From Gambelia wislizenii (taxonomy: Eukaryota > Chordata > Lepidosauria > Squamata > Crotaphytidae): DNA of 64,000 nt. The notes under the pieces are model-generated. The model was not told the DNA's origin. It saw only the letters and a list, made by a program, of their open reading frames with translations, and searched no databases. A program made the translations under genes and the position numbers. Location of the stretch: NCBI GenBank assembly GCA_030847615.1, contig JAUMIR010000001.1, forward strand, positions 158,569,001 to 158,633,000. Direction: 5' to 3'. Of this stretch, positions 44,030 to 55,246 are shown piece by piece (within the stretch, counting starts at the first letter, position 1; the number at the start of each line of letters is the position of its first letter).

Positions 44030-44635
44030 GTGCCAGTCCACAAGGTGCTATTAGACTTCTTGCTACAACAGTTGAATACGGCTAATCTGTATGAATTTGT
44101 CCCTGTTAAGCACAGCTAACATTACTGAACTGTTGACAGAATCAAGGCATTTAGTATCCTTCTTGTGCCAATATACAGGGCCATACTCCAGTTTCAAACA
44201 CCATCATCATATTTTCAGCCTTTCATTTACCTGTCCCCTCCCCCTTCTGTTTCAAATACTGCTTTGGAGATGTTATTGAAAAGTCAAGGTTTTTCTTCCC
44301 CACTTCCAAAACTCTGTTTATGTTGAAAACTGTTGCAGTCCTGAAGTCATGATTCACTCATGATTTAGAATACTAGATGGAGTAGGATTTGTGGTAATGT
44401 AACAATTTCCATTCTGCTTTCCAATAAATATTCTAAAAGTCCAGATACTTTACAGCTTTATTATCCCATTATCAGAAGCTTGGCATCTTGTTGCTATGCT
44501 TACATACTATAGGAGGATGCTGCTGTCCTTACAGAAATCATTTGTAGCCTGGTCTGAAAACTGGGCTGACAGCTTTGCTTGTGGCACTGACTTAACATCA
44601 AGGAAGACCCTGCATAGAAACTTACTTTGTGACAG
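44030..44635. other. Intron 1 stretch, mostly unrecognised
   Basis: 44036-44098 is the complement of the possible Penelope-like fragment ('cacaaggtgctattagacttcttgctac'). The rest is unassigned. Confidence 0.4.
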
Positions 44636-44638
44636 TAC

Positions 44639-44815
44639 CGTTATGATTCCATACTAATGCTAGGAAAGGTGGAGGGCAGTAGAAAGAGAGGAAGGCCACA
44701 TACCAGATAGACTCAATCAAGGAGGCCAAAGCCCTGAGCCTGCAGGATCTCAGCAGAGCGGTTGAGGACAGGGTGTCTTGGAGGTGTTTAGTTAATGTTC
44801 TGGACTGGAGAAGCC
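44639..44815 (+). mobile_element. BovB/RTE LINE 3' fragment
   Basis: AATGCTAGGAAAGGTGGAGG, 'cagtagaaagagaggaaggccacatacc', 'gatagactcaatcaaggaggc' and 'gaccctgagc'-like text match the BovB end at 2.7 kb (GKVEGxRKRGR region). It lacks the final 'gtcgacttgatgg' end. Confidence 0.68.
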
Positions 44816-45610
44816 AGTAGAACAAGCACCAGACATTCTGAGCTGACCAGTCATAACTCCCTTGAGCTGGTGAGGCCTTACAGCCTGGAGCTGGCCAGGC
44901 CTGACAAAACTGAAATTGGGGCCTCACTGCCTGTGACAGTGTTGACACCTTCTGAGCTTAGTCATGGCACCATCACCCCCCCCCCCATGAACACTGCATA
45001 CCCCAACAACCAGTTGTTGAAGGAACATTCAACAGGGATTCCCTTTGCTCTTGTCAGAGCTCTTGTCGTCATTCTTGGAAACCATCCCTCCCTTCCTTGC
45101 CTGCCAGTTTGATGAGGGAGAAGACATTGACATAATATCTTGAGGATTTTATCTTGAATCTTCTTGTCCAGGTGAATCCCTGGGGGGACTCCTTGTTCTT
45201 GAACAAAGTGAGGCCCGTGTCTGGAGGACACTCCGCCTCCTTATCCCACGCGTGTACAGGTCCCTTGTCACCCCATCCCTGTTGCATGTGCAACTTGAAC
45301 ACCCACTGTGGAAGGTCTAGCTCTGCTGCACCTGCCTTTCAATACTTGAATTTACTGATGTCCTCCTCCTATGATAACTCACCTGAATTCTTTTCACTGT
45401 CCGAATCCATCCCCCGTTTGTGTCTGGTAGACAAAACCTCTTTGGTATAGCCTACATGTTTTTTCTCCTGTGTCCTACTATTGCTGTAATTAATATCACT
45501 GTGGGAGGACATGGCCAAATGGCTTAGAAGTACCTTAAATAAATAATATTAAAATTTGTTTCAAAGAACATTATGAATTATCTGTATCGGACACTTCACC
45601 AGTTACTACC
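44816..45610. other. Intron 1 stretch, nothing recognised
   Basis: Moderate GC, a C run near 44980, and no recognised family or gene. Confidence 0.4.
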
Positions 45611-45616
45611 AGAAAC

Positions 45617-48600
45617 AAGCCCATGGTTCAGACCCATAAAGGAGAATAAACAGTAAAATGGCTCTATACACACTGATTTTTGTGCTTTGCCTCAGGTGTT
45701 TATTACTCCAGACTCTTTTGTAAAGTCTTCCAAATGCGCTATATGCCTTTGCTAATCTGTGATCGATCTCTTTGTCAATCTTGGCATCTGAGGAGATGAT
45801 GCTTCCCAGGTAGGTGAACTTCTGAACGGAATTAAGCACAGATTTGCCAATGGCAATGTGGGGATGATGGTGTTCGTCCTGTGGTGCAGGCTGGTAAAGA
45901 ACTTCCATTTTCTTAAGGTTGACTTCCAGCCCAAACACCTCTGCAGTGGTTGCGAAGCAGGATGTTAGCTTCTCTGTGGGCAACAAGGGCAGCATCATCA
46001 GCGAAGAGCAGCTTGCGAACTAGATAGTTTAGAGTCTTAGGACATTTTTCAGACGGTGCTTACTGCGGGATCAGGTCCCGGGAGAGGAACGGCACTCTTG
46101 CGCGGCAGGGGGTGCTTTTTGGACGCCGCTGTCCCTCTTCTAGGATCATTCGTGGCACGTCTGTGAAGCTTTGGAAGTGACCATGCCATATTTTAATCAC
46201 GGAAGTTGCCCGTGCTTAAAATATGGCATGGCCACTTCCAAAGTTTCACGGACATGCCACAAATGATCCTGGAAGAGGGATGGTGGCATCCGAAAAGGAC
46301 CCCCTGCTGCACAAGAGCACCGTTCCTCTCCTGGGACCTCATCTCGCGGTAGGCACCGTCTGAAAATGTCCTTAGTGCGAGCCCTCAGATGGCTTAAGGT
46401 AACAAGCTACCACCAATATGGTAACATATATAGATGCTGTCTTCTTCGATATCTGCTGTAGCCCTTTGGAACATCATGCTGAAGAAGATTGTAAATAAAG
46501 TTGACGCAAGAACACAACCTTGCTTCACTCCATTAGTTATTAGAAAGGGCTCTGAAAGAGCATTGCCATATCTGACTTGCCCGTGATGGCCCTCGTGTAG
46601 CAAGATAATCATTTCAAGGAATTTGGGGGGACATCCTAGTCTTTCCAGGATCTGCCACAGACCTTTTCTACTCACAGTGTCGAAGGCTTTGGTGAGGTCA
46701 AGAAATGTTACATAGAGACCATTGTTCTGCTCCCTACATTTTTCTTGCAGTTGTCTAAGGGCAAATACCATATCTGTAGTACTCCTATTGGCTCTGAAGC
46801 CACATTGGCTTTCAGGGAGAAGTTCTTTTGCTATAGCAGGAACTAATCTGTTCAGGAGTATCCTTGCAAGGATTTTTCCAGCAATAGAGAGCAGTGTTAT
46901 GCCTCGATAGTTTGAGCAATCGGATTTTGCTCCTTTTTCTTGTACATGGTGATGATGACTGCATCTTGGAGATCTGATGGCAGTTCCCCTTTTTCCCAGC
47001 AATTCACAAGGAGTTCGTGGAATTTATCGTGAAGTGCATGACCTCCGTGTTTCCAAACTTCAGGTGGGATTCCATCAATCCCAACTGCTTTGCCATTTTT
47101 CATCTGCTGTATGGCCTTAAGGGTCTCTTCCAAAGTGGGAGCTATTTCCAATTCATTTTTCATGGGTTTTTGTATCATATGTTGGATAGCTGAGCCTTGG
47201 ACTACTGGGTTGGCACTAAAGAGACTTTGAAAATCTTCAGCCCATTGATTCAGGATGGAGGCTTTATCAGTAATTAGTGTTTGACCATCTGTACTGTATA
47301 ATGAGCTTTGGACCTGATAAGTAGGTCCAAACACTGCCTTAAGAGCTTCATAAAATCCTCTATGATCACCCAGATCTGCACAGCATTGTGTCTTTTCTGC
47401 TATATTGGTCCACCACTTGTTCTGCATGTCTCGGAGTTTTTGTTGAAGTTTATTACATGTGAGACAGAAAGCTGCTTTTCTTACATGGCAAGTTGGCTGG
47501 GCGAGGTATTCCTGGTGAGCAGTTCTCTTCTTTGCCAACAGCTCCTGGATCTCTTGGTTGATTTCATCAAACCAGTCTTGATTTTTTTGTGTGAGAACCC
47601 GAGGGATTCTTCTGCAGACTGGAGGATACTTTTTTTGACATGTTGCCAAAGCACTGTAGGAGAAGGATCTGTAGGATGGTCTTCAAGTTTTGTTTGCAGA
47701 TTTGCCTGGAAGTTGTCTCTCATGGTAGCTTGTTGAAGATTGTTGACTTGGAGTCTCTTCTTTAAGATGCCACTCCTCTTAGGTTTGAACTTAAGATGAA
47801 GATTTAGTTTACATCTTATGAGGCGATGATCTGTTTGGCATTCTGCACTGGGCACCACTCGAGTATGATGGACATCGTGAATGTTTCTCTGGGGGACTAG
47901 AACATAGTCAATGAGGTGCCAATATTTGGATTGGGGATGCATGCAGGTTGTCTTCAAGCTATCTTTCTGCTGAAAGATAGTGTTTGTAATAGTCAGCTGT
48001 TGTTCCGCACAGAACTCTAGCAAGAGGGGTCTGTTATCATTGCAATTTCCAACACCATGCTTGCCTAAGACACCTTTCCAGGCTTCGGAGTTTTTTCCTA
48101 CTCTGGCATTGAAGTCACCAAGGATAATAATTTTATCTTCTACAGGGACTTTTTGTATGAGTTGGCGTAGGTGTAGAACTTGTCTTTCTCTACAGGGTCG
48201 GCTTGCATATTTGAGGCATATATACTAAAGAGAACAACATGTGGGAGACATAAGGAAATAATGCGATCAGAGTGTCCTGTTGGCAAGGTTTCGAGTTTGG
48301 AGGCAATAGAGTCTTTAATCATAAAGCCTACTCCTGAAAGATGTTTTTCGGTTTTGGGTTTGCCAGACCAGTAAAGTGTGTAGCCGGCGCCGTGTTCTTA
48401 ATGCTGCCTTCCTCATGGAGATGAACTTCTCTAAGAGCAGTGATGTCAATATTAAGTCATGGTAGTTCATGGGCTATTAGAGCAGAATGATGCTCAGGCC
48501 ATCCACTATCTTCAGAGTCTCGCATGGTTCTGATGTTCCAGCATGCAAGTGTCAGTTTATTCACATCTTTGGAGGCTGGTGTGCCTTTGTTTCTTTGCCT

Positions 48601-49321
48601 TTGTTTGACCGCATCAGAAGATGCCCATTGGTCACGACTAGCCAACCAGGTAGATGGGGATGAACTTTCATTCAGCCATCTTTTCTAGGCCCCTCTCCAT
48701 ATGGAGCAAGCAGTGTTCTCTTTTAAAAAGTCTGCTTGGTCGTTCAGGATGCTGCCGAACAAGACTATCATCTCCCGGGTCAGCCTCAAGTGGCCAAAGT
48801 CCTGAACGTCCTGCATGCAGGGTTGAATCTGCGGCTTTCAGTGCATCTTTACACCTGCTGTTTCATCCCTCATGTATTGCTACAGGGCTTTTTCGGAATT
48901 GGATTTGTCCTTCGAGCCTGTGCAATGGATTTTTCTGGTGGAGCACAGCGTGCACAGAACTGGCCTCATCCTTTAAACCAAAGGTTCATCTGCTGTGGCC
49001 TTGCAAGCATGGACAGTAGCAGTGAGGTCCTCGTGTTGTAGGTTTAATTAGAGTTTCCTTCTCTTAGATGGTTGATCTTACAGGGTTGGACGAGCACGAT
49101 CTGCCTGGCGTTGGGATTAGAGTTTTCCTTCTCCTAGGGTGGTTGCCGTAAGGCTAGAGAGCCCATCCTGCTCTTTGACGATCTTTGTCAGACCCTTCGG
49201 TTTTGACCTGTCTGGCATGGGAGACCCTACCTGTGGTTATTATGCCACTGACAGCATAGCTCAAAACATCATTAGGGTACACAAGCCTCTCTCCCATGAC
49301 AAGGGGGCGTCAATGGAGAGG
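45617..49321 (-). mobile_element. Zinc-finger LINE copy 3, full 5' end, truncated 3' end
   Basis: Reverse-oriented relative to copies 1 and 2. The 5' end (complement of GGGGGCGTCAATGGAGAGG) at 49321 equals that of copy 2. On the minus strand: LTLACWNIRTMRDSEDSG near 48540, ALREVHLHEEGS (catalytic Glu kept), NIHDVHHTRVV, NGKAVGIDGIPPEVWKHGG, FLDLTKAFDTVSRKGLW and LLFADDAALL, with many frameshifts. A palindromic MITE (46040-46371) interrupts it. A small deletion follows FADD. The match stops at 45617 inside the C-terminal domain (YGSEPW), so the zinc finger, 3' UTR and GA tail are missing. Confidence 0.88.
46040..46371. mobile_element. 332-bp palindromic MITE, Harbinger-like, with TTA TSD
   Basis: Same family and length as the 41.69-kb element: ends GGACATTTTTCAGACGG and complement of 'ccgtctgaaaatgtcc', centre AATCACGGAAGTTGCCCGTG. 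The flanks are TTA (46037-46039) and TTA (46372-46374). LINE copies 1 and 2 carry the empty site with a single TTA (complement of 'cactaagactct'). Three-base TWA duplications and GG termini are typical of PIF/Harbinger. Confidence 0.9.
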
Positions 49322-49667
49322 TCACTACTATCAGACAACTGAGAATCAGGCACCCCTGCTGATGTGCTGCAGATCACCTAGAAATCTACTAGTAGATCAC
49401 AATTTGCCTTCTGCTCACCCTGACCTGAATGTCAACCCTTTAAGGCCACTGTTTTCAACATTTCTAATTCTACAATTCACCTTTAGCCCAACCTGCAACA
49501 TTGGTCCATTTGAAATGTAGTATTGTTATTGTTATTACTATTACTGCATCATAGTTGTACTTGCCTTCTTATAGCTATGAATGACCTAAGAAATCAACCC
49601 CTGAAACCCACCTTAAGCTCTAGAGAGCTGCTGAGAACAACGAAGGTTTGTAGTGCAGTCAAGTGAA
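49322..49667. other. Intron 1 stretch, nothing recognised
   Basis: No family identified. Confidence 0.4.
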
Positions 49668-49802
49668 GCACTTCAGGATGATACAGCTAGTGTCCTCCTG
49701 ACCCTGAGCTGTGGTGTGACAAGGAGAAGCAGGACTATTGCTTCTTTTCATCACACCACAACTTGGGGACAGGAATGGACTGGCCACATCATCCTGAAGT
49801 GC
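49668..49802. mobile_element. Short foldback MITE
   Basis: 135 bp, the ends GCACTTCAGGATGAT and ATCATCCTGAAGTGC are exact inverted copies. The arms continue with 'gtgtcctcctgaccc.gagctgtggtgtga' against the complement of 'tcacaccacaacttggggacagga'. Non-coding. No clear TSD. Confidence 0.7.
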
Positions 49803-49984
49803 CCCAGCTGACCACACTGCCGACCTCCATCACTTGGAATGGTTCTCTGGTTGGTTTCTGGGGGCATTTATGACTGTGGTGATAGAGCCCCAATCATGAA
49901 TATGTAGCATAGCCAAATATGGAGCAGTTATGAATCTGTAACTCTAGGTTACAAATTTGTGACTGCAATGCGGAATGCCAGCAT

Positions 49985-50078
49985 TATGATTATTATTATA
50001 TTTATTTATATCCCATCTTTTCCCCAAAATTTGGACTCAAGGTGGCTTACAATTTAAAATAAGAATAATGCAGCCAGA
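49985..50078 (-). mobile_element. L2-type LINE/SINE 3' end fragment
   Basis: The complement ends 'gatgggatataaataaatataataataa', preceded by 'ttgtaagccaccttgagtcc', the usual end of L2-related elements in this genome. Confidence 0.55.
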
Positions 50079-51965
50079 AACATAAAAAATGAATATTAGC
50101 AGTATTAATAGTAGCTCTATGTATTTCTATATAGAGCAGTCACTTTATTTTTCATGGTTTTAGTTTGCTGGTGTGATCTACCTGAAGTAAGGTCACAAGT
50201 TTGCATGTTGCACAGGCTAAAAAAAGCTAGTTTTCTTTGACAGATTACATTTTTATATCATGAATTTGGATTGGGTTGTTGGCTCGGGGCTGTTATGTCA
50301 AGGCAACTGACATGATGTGTTGCTCTTTCTGGGATGTCAAAGAAGTTTCCTTATATTTTGAATTCATGGTTTTTCTAATATCCCAAATGAGACAAGAAAC
50401 AAACATGGAAAATGGAAAGGATAAGAAAATTGCCACTATTAAAGCGATTTAATAGAATTTTAAGAGCACAGAATTTTTTTTATTCCTTTCTAGGACAAAC
50501 ATATCTTAATTCAAACAGTATAACAAAAGTTCACATTGCATGCAGCCAGATAACTTTTAAAAATCCCCAACAGCCCTACATCTCAAGAGTTACACATATT
50601 TTCCACATATCATTATTATAAATAGGCTTTAGATCTGCATACTGCATAGGGAGCTGGAACATTCTATTGTTTCACCTATACATTTCTTTGTCATGTCATC
50701 TTCACATTCTATATTAATATGGAGATGGTTCATGCCTTTTGCTGCTGTAGATATTAATTCATTTGTTAGTCCCAACTAGAGTAGACACAATGAATCCATG
50801 AAAATTTTGTAAATCAGCACTTATGTAAGTTTTGTAGATTGAATGGGTTTACTATTGGATTTAGACCCCTTTACGCATTTTCTGGACAGCAAAATAATAA
50901 TAATAATAAAAAGATAAGGTAATTTGTTGACGTTAAAAAAAACATGATTTTCAAATGGAGACATTTTTGATAGGTGTAATTCTTGGGACCCCCCTTCCAA
51001 ATATATTTTCTCTAACCCAGCATTACATCTTTAATTCTACTTCCCTTTAAAACTAAATTGGTCTATGTGTGGATACTGCACATTCCAAGCTGCCTACATT
51101 GTACATTAGTTAGAACTGGTCAACAGCTAAGCAAAACCTACTCATGGAATTGTGCTGGTATAAAGTATTGTTTATTCAGATAATATTAAACTATTTAAAG
51201 ACAAGACATATAACATATAGTATTAGGAGCATGCAATCATGAACTGTGTGGAACCAGCTGCAGTAACACCCTGTCCATGGTTACACTCCCTCCCCCCATG
51301 ATATATACATCAGTCTTTTTAAGAAATATAATATAATACGAAGTACTATTTTGACACTCAGAATTTATTTGCATCCTTCAAATGGTGATTAGTTAAAGTT
51401 CAAAATAAGTTGCTGAGCTCAAAGTCAAAAATCCTCTAACAGTCTTTCCAAGAATATAGGAGTAATTCAAGCAAAATAGGATTTTGCAAACAAAACAAAG
51501 GATAGTGAGTTGTAGCCAGACATATGCTATAATCTTTTGTTTAAAGAAACAGACACTGTTTGAAAAAAAGATAGCATAATGATCAGTACTGTATTATGTT
51601 GAAACAAGATAAATCTAAAACTAAAAGTTTACCAAGTATTTTTGAAGAAAGTATCATTGGAAAATTGCTTTTAAGTTTTAGAAAATTTAAGTTGTTCTCC
51701 ACATAGAATGGTTTGGATCCTAAAGCTTTTTCCTCCCCAGAAGGATAGTTCTGCTTAGCTGAAGGGTGTTTTGTTTTGTTTTGTTTATTTGGTGAATGAC
51801 CCTTCCATCCATGGAACGAAATCTTTAGAGACAACTTAATAATATTCAACTGACAAGTAAAAATACAAGTTTAATTTCACTCTTAAACAAAATATACCCC
51901 CCAACCCAATTTCTTCCATACAAAGGAGTCTCACTATCCATCTATAGCTGACACGAAGCACATTA
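50079..51965. other. Intron 1 stretch, mostly unrecognised
   Basis: At about 50767-50880, 'agtcccaactagagtagaca' and the following bases resemble the repeat that ends the 11.24-kb tandem units. Otherwise AT-rich DNA. Confidence 0.4.
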
Positions 51966-51971
51966 CAGGTT

Positions 51972-52490
51972 AGCTCTATGGGCTCATCTACATGGGCCAG
52001 GATTCTCTGGCTCCCTGCCAGCATATCCTGTCTGAGGATCAGACCTCTTCCTCTCCTGTTACCTCCACAAAATGGGAGGAAGTCCAGATGGGCACACTGG
52101 CCTGTCACTGCAGCCACAATAGCTGCAGTCTCCCTCAATGTCTCTGAAGCTAGGAAGTCAGCCTGCAACAAGTGACCAAGGCCCCCTGCATGTGACCAGC
52201 CTTGGTCACATGCTGCAGGCCTGCTTCCTTCTGCAAAAGAGCAATGGGAGAGGGCAGCTGCAACTACAGGCTGGCATGCCAGAATGGGCTCCTGTGGTCC
52301 TATGGGGCCCGATCCGTTTTCCCCCAGCTGGAATGCAGGTGTTTTATTATAATGGTTTATCAAGCCCAACTCCATCTTCCCCCGTCTTAGCCCCATCTTT
52401 GCCCCATGGGGCAAAAGCCCTGCATCGCTAGGACTGCAGGACTCCAAGATGGGGCAAGACAGACTAAATTGCCCATTTACATAAGTCCTA
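51972..52490 (+). mobile_element. Non-autonomous DNA element, about 520 bp (copy 2)
   Basis: The left end GGGCTCATCTACATGGGCCA and the complement of 'tgcccatttacataagtccta' form imperfect TIRs. It shares ACCAAGGCCCCCTGCATGTG, ACCAGCCTTGGTCACATGCT and CTCCAAGATGGGGCAAGA with copy 1 at 12.82 kb. A minus-strand 281-codon ORF crossing it has no recognisable domain. Confidence 0.65.
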
Positions 52491-53139
52491 TGACACAAAG
52501 GGAGGAAACAATGAAGGAAATATACTGCCTTTGTAGAACTTGCTGTTACAGTTAAGAAAACTATCCCCTCACACATGGTAATTTGACTCAGGGAAGTATT
52601 GTTGTGGGTCTGTAGAAGCATACGGTTTTCACTGTCTATCATAATGCTGCAAGAATCATACAGAATACGCAAGTATAGCATAAAGTATAAATAGTTACAT
52701 TGGAACTATGTTTGTGGGCTTTGGATGAATAGAGCTCCCGAACAGTGAGAAATAAACTTGTAGAAGTGGTAGAACTGTTCTTAGATTGGAAGAGCTCTAG
52801 TTGTTTTCTGACCCTTTTCATGTATCTTGATAAAGTTTTCAATTTGTATTATGTGGATATTTATAATGCAAAACTGGTTTCATACCCACATGCTTGAAGG
52901 AACAATTATATAAATGATGTTAAGAAAATAAGATGTATACTTTTAGGAGTATGTTTTCTAGGTACATATTGTAAATTTAACAACATTTTGAATATTGTCA
53001 GACTGAAAATTTTAAAATGAGGGAGTCTGTATTTAGAAATCTGTGTGCTATAAAGTATGACTCTTGCTAGCAAACTAGCAAACTCAGCACTTTAAAAGTA
53101 CATGCCTTTCAGCAAACATATTTCTCTTTTACTCTGTAG
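52491..53139. other. Intron 1 end, up to exon 2 acceptor
   Basis: AT-rich, no repeat recognised, followed by the polypyrimidine tract TTTCTCTTTTACTCTGTAG of exon 2. Confidence 0.5.
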
Positions 53140-53273
53140 GGCCTGGCTTTCAGCTTGGAGGAGAGACTTCAACTGAATATTCATGGATTACTACCTCCCT
53201 GTTTTCTCAGTCAAGAAGTCCAAGTTTTAAGGGTTTTAACAAACTTTGAAAGACAAACATCTGACCTGGACAG
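53140..53273 (+). CDS. ME1: ME1 coding exon 2 (malic enzyme N-terminal domain)
   Basis: The exon is 134 bp, preceded by a pyrimidine-rich tract and CTGTAG, and followed by CAG|GTAAAA. The translation begins GLAFSLEERLQLNIHGLL, then PPCFLSQEVQVLRVL and NFERQTSDLDR, which is the malic enzyme N-terminal domain. NIHGLLPP, the NFE segment and the SDLDR end resemble ME1 more than ME3 (GIHGLIPP, YYERQQ) or ME2. It enters in phase 0 and leaves with two bases of an Arg codon, completed by the first base of exon 3. It is isolated between a 36.8-kb and an 8.1-kb intron. Confidence 0.93.
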
Positions 53274-54296
53274 GTAAAATCTTGAGTGCCTTGCCAGTCT
53301 ATTTCTTTGGGATGCTTTAGTGTTCTAAAAAAAAGTGACTTTGGGAGAAAATGTGATAGAAACTGTAATTTAGTTAGTTACAAATCTGTTTGTGTTGGAT
53401 AAGGATTGTTGTTTCACATATTTTACTCAGAGGTAGAATTCTAATTCAGAAAGAAGATATTCTCCCACATATGATATGGGGCCGCCAGTAGCAGTTTTTA
53501 TCTTAATCTGAACTAGTGCCAGTTTGATACAACATGAACTAAAAATACATGCAGAGCCAATAACTCAAGTACAGTATATGATCTCATCTACAGACTACAC
53601 ATCAAATCATAAAACTTGTAACTAGGGATAGATGAATCCATGAGTCCAGATTTTGGCAGATAGCGGAGACTTATTCCACAAGTGGGAGGTTAAATGGTTA
53701 AATCTGAAGAAGATGACCACCATGGAGGTTTACAACAAGGATATGTTGCTCAGCCTGCAAAACTCAGTTCAATTCCATAAAGAGCAGGTCTTTACAGTTT
53801 AAGTATCTTGAAATATCCTCCTATCTCTGAGCACTGATCAAAAATAACAGCTAAAAAAGCCTGCAAGCTGAACGGGGAACCCCAACAGATACTCTCTATC
53901 TGTGCTTCAAAATAGGTTGGACCCACACAATATTCCATCCTTGCTTTTACTTTTTATTATCTTCATTGACTTCCAACTGTGAATTCAGGCCCACTGGTTG
54001 CACAAAGCTCCTTTCTTACATGAGGAAAGTTCCCTGTATGTTGTATGGTACTTATTTGATGGCAAATAGGTATCTTTGAGACTTTTCACCTGAACTCACA
54101 ATTTTCAGCCATTTGTTTTTCTCCTGCTACGTGTTTCCTCCTTAAATGGAAGAGAAGCCAATACTCCATTGTGCCTATTAAGTGTTTTCAGTTTCAATTG
54201 CAGTACTTTAAATTAAGATGTTAAAAAACATTATCCTAGCACATTTGTGATGAATGCAGTGGATAGGCAAGATCAGTTTTTGAACAACCAGTTTCA
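53274..54296. other. Intron 2 start, nothing recognised
   Basis: AT-rich, no feature seen beyond the exon 2 donor. Confidence 0.4.
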
Positions 54297-54300
54297 AAGA

Positions 54301-54609
54301 CATTATTCTGCCATTGTAACTAAGCATGGCCTGGAAAACATTCTTGGATGTTCAGTTCAGCATCAGAATGCACAAAGAAGTATAAATGCAAACATGATTT
54401 ATATTATCATAATTGCAGGTTGGTTGACAGTATTATGATCTCAGGACTTTGATTTGCAAATCACAATGACATATGTCCTCATGTTAACTTAGTAATTACG
54501 TTAATGTATAAATCATGTTTGTTTTTTTACTACTGTGTGCATTCTGGTGCTGAACTGAACATCCAATAATGTTTTTCAGACCATGCTTAGTTATGTTGGC
54601 AGAATAATG
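54301..54609. mobile_element. Foldback element with about 102-bp arms
   Basis: The arm at 54301-54402 (CATTATTCTGCCATTGTAAC, AACTAAGCATGGCCTGGAAA, GGATGTTCAGTTCAGCATCA, 'aacatgatttat') is the reverse complement of 54508-54609, at roughly 90 percent by eye. The spacer is about 105 bp. No coding capacity. The superfamily and TSD are not evident. Confidence 0.8.
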
Positions 54610-55245
54610 GACACAAATCTGACATTAGAAATGGCACTACCCAAAATGAGTTAGAGAGCATTTCAACTTACCTGGACAAACAGTAAAGGATTTACAGGTC
54701 ACAGTCCTTGAACAAGGAAATTACAAAGGAAAACTAGAAAGAGAAACAGCTGAATTAAATTATATTCACAAATTGCAATTCATTAGCAGAGGTATGAACA
54801 AAGACAATAGCTTCATGGTATGCTACATATGTTAATATAAGAGTCCTTATATTAAGGTGGGGGGATTGATTGGGACTGTGGTATATGTGGTGGAGGCTTT
54901 AATTCCAGCTTTGCCAAGCTTCTAGTCAGAATGCCCCCTCAAACACATACATAAATGCTGTTGGTTTTCTTTTACTGTGAAAGCAGGCGTGGAGGAATTG
55001 CTTGTGATTGGACTGTCTGGGACAAAGATTTAAATCCCTTCATGGCATGGTTGTGATTCAGTTCTTCTCTCCAGGCAAATGTTAGTCAAATAAAGAATCA
55101 GTCAGCCAAGGGCAAACCCCATGACAAGTATTATGTGTTGTTTGGCCATGAAAATGTGCACCTAGGCAGTGGTGGCATTAGTGGCGTGTGGAGAGCCAAA
55201 CCACGTCAGGTGACACCATTGGGGGAGAGGTGACACCAGCCCAGG
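54610..55245. other. Intron 2 stretch, nothing recognised
   Basis: No feature recognised. Confidence 0.4.
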
Positions 55246-55246
55246 A

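Larger units (their letters stand above)
16342..53139 (+). other. ME1: ME1 intron 1 (about 36.8 kb, transposon-filled)
   Basis: Defined by the GT at 16342 and the AG at 53138-53139. Most of the recognisable content is nested transposable elements, annotated separately: an inverted repeat next to exon 1, a Helitron, L1 fragments, three large copies of one LINE family, CR1, SINEs and several MITE families. No additional host exon with a recognisable protein match was found inside it. Confidence 0.85.

Noticed and set aside
51836..52681. 281-codon minus-strand ORF
   Set aside because: It runs antisense through a non-autonomous DNA element and AT-rich flanks. No recognisable domain or splice structure.
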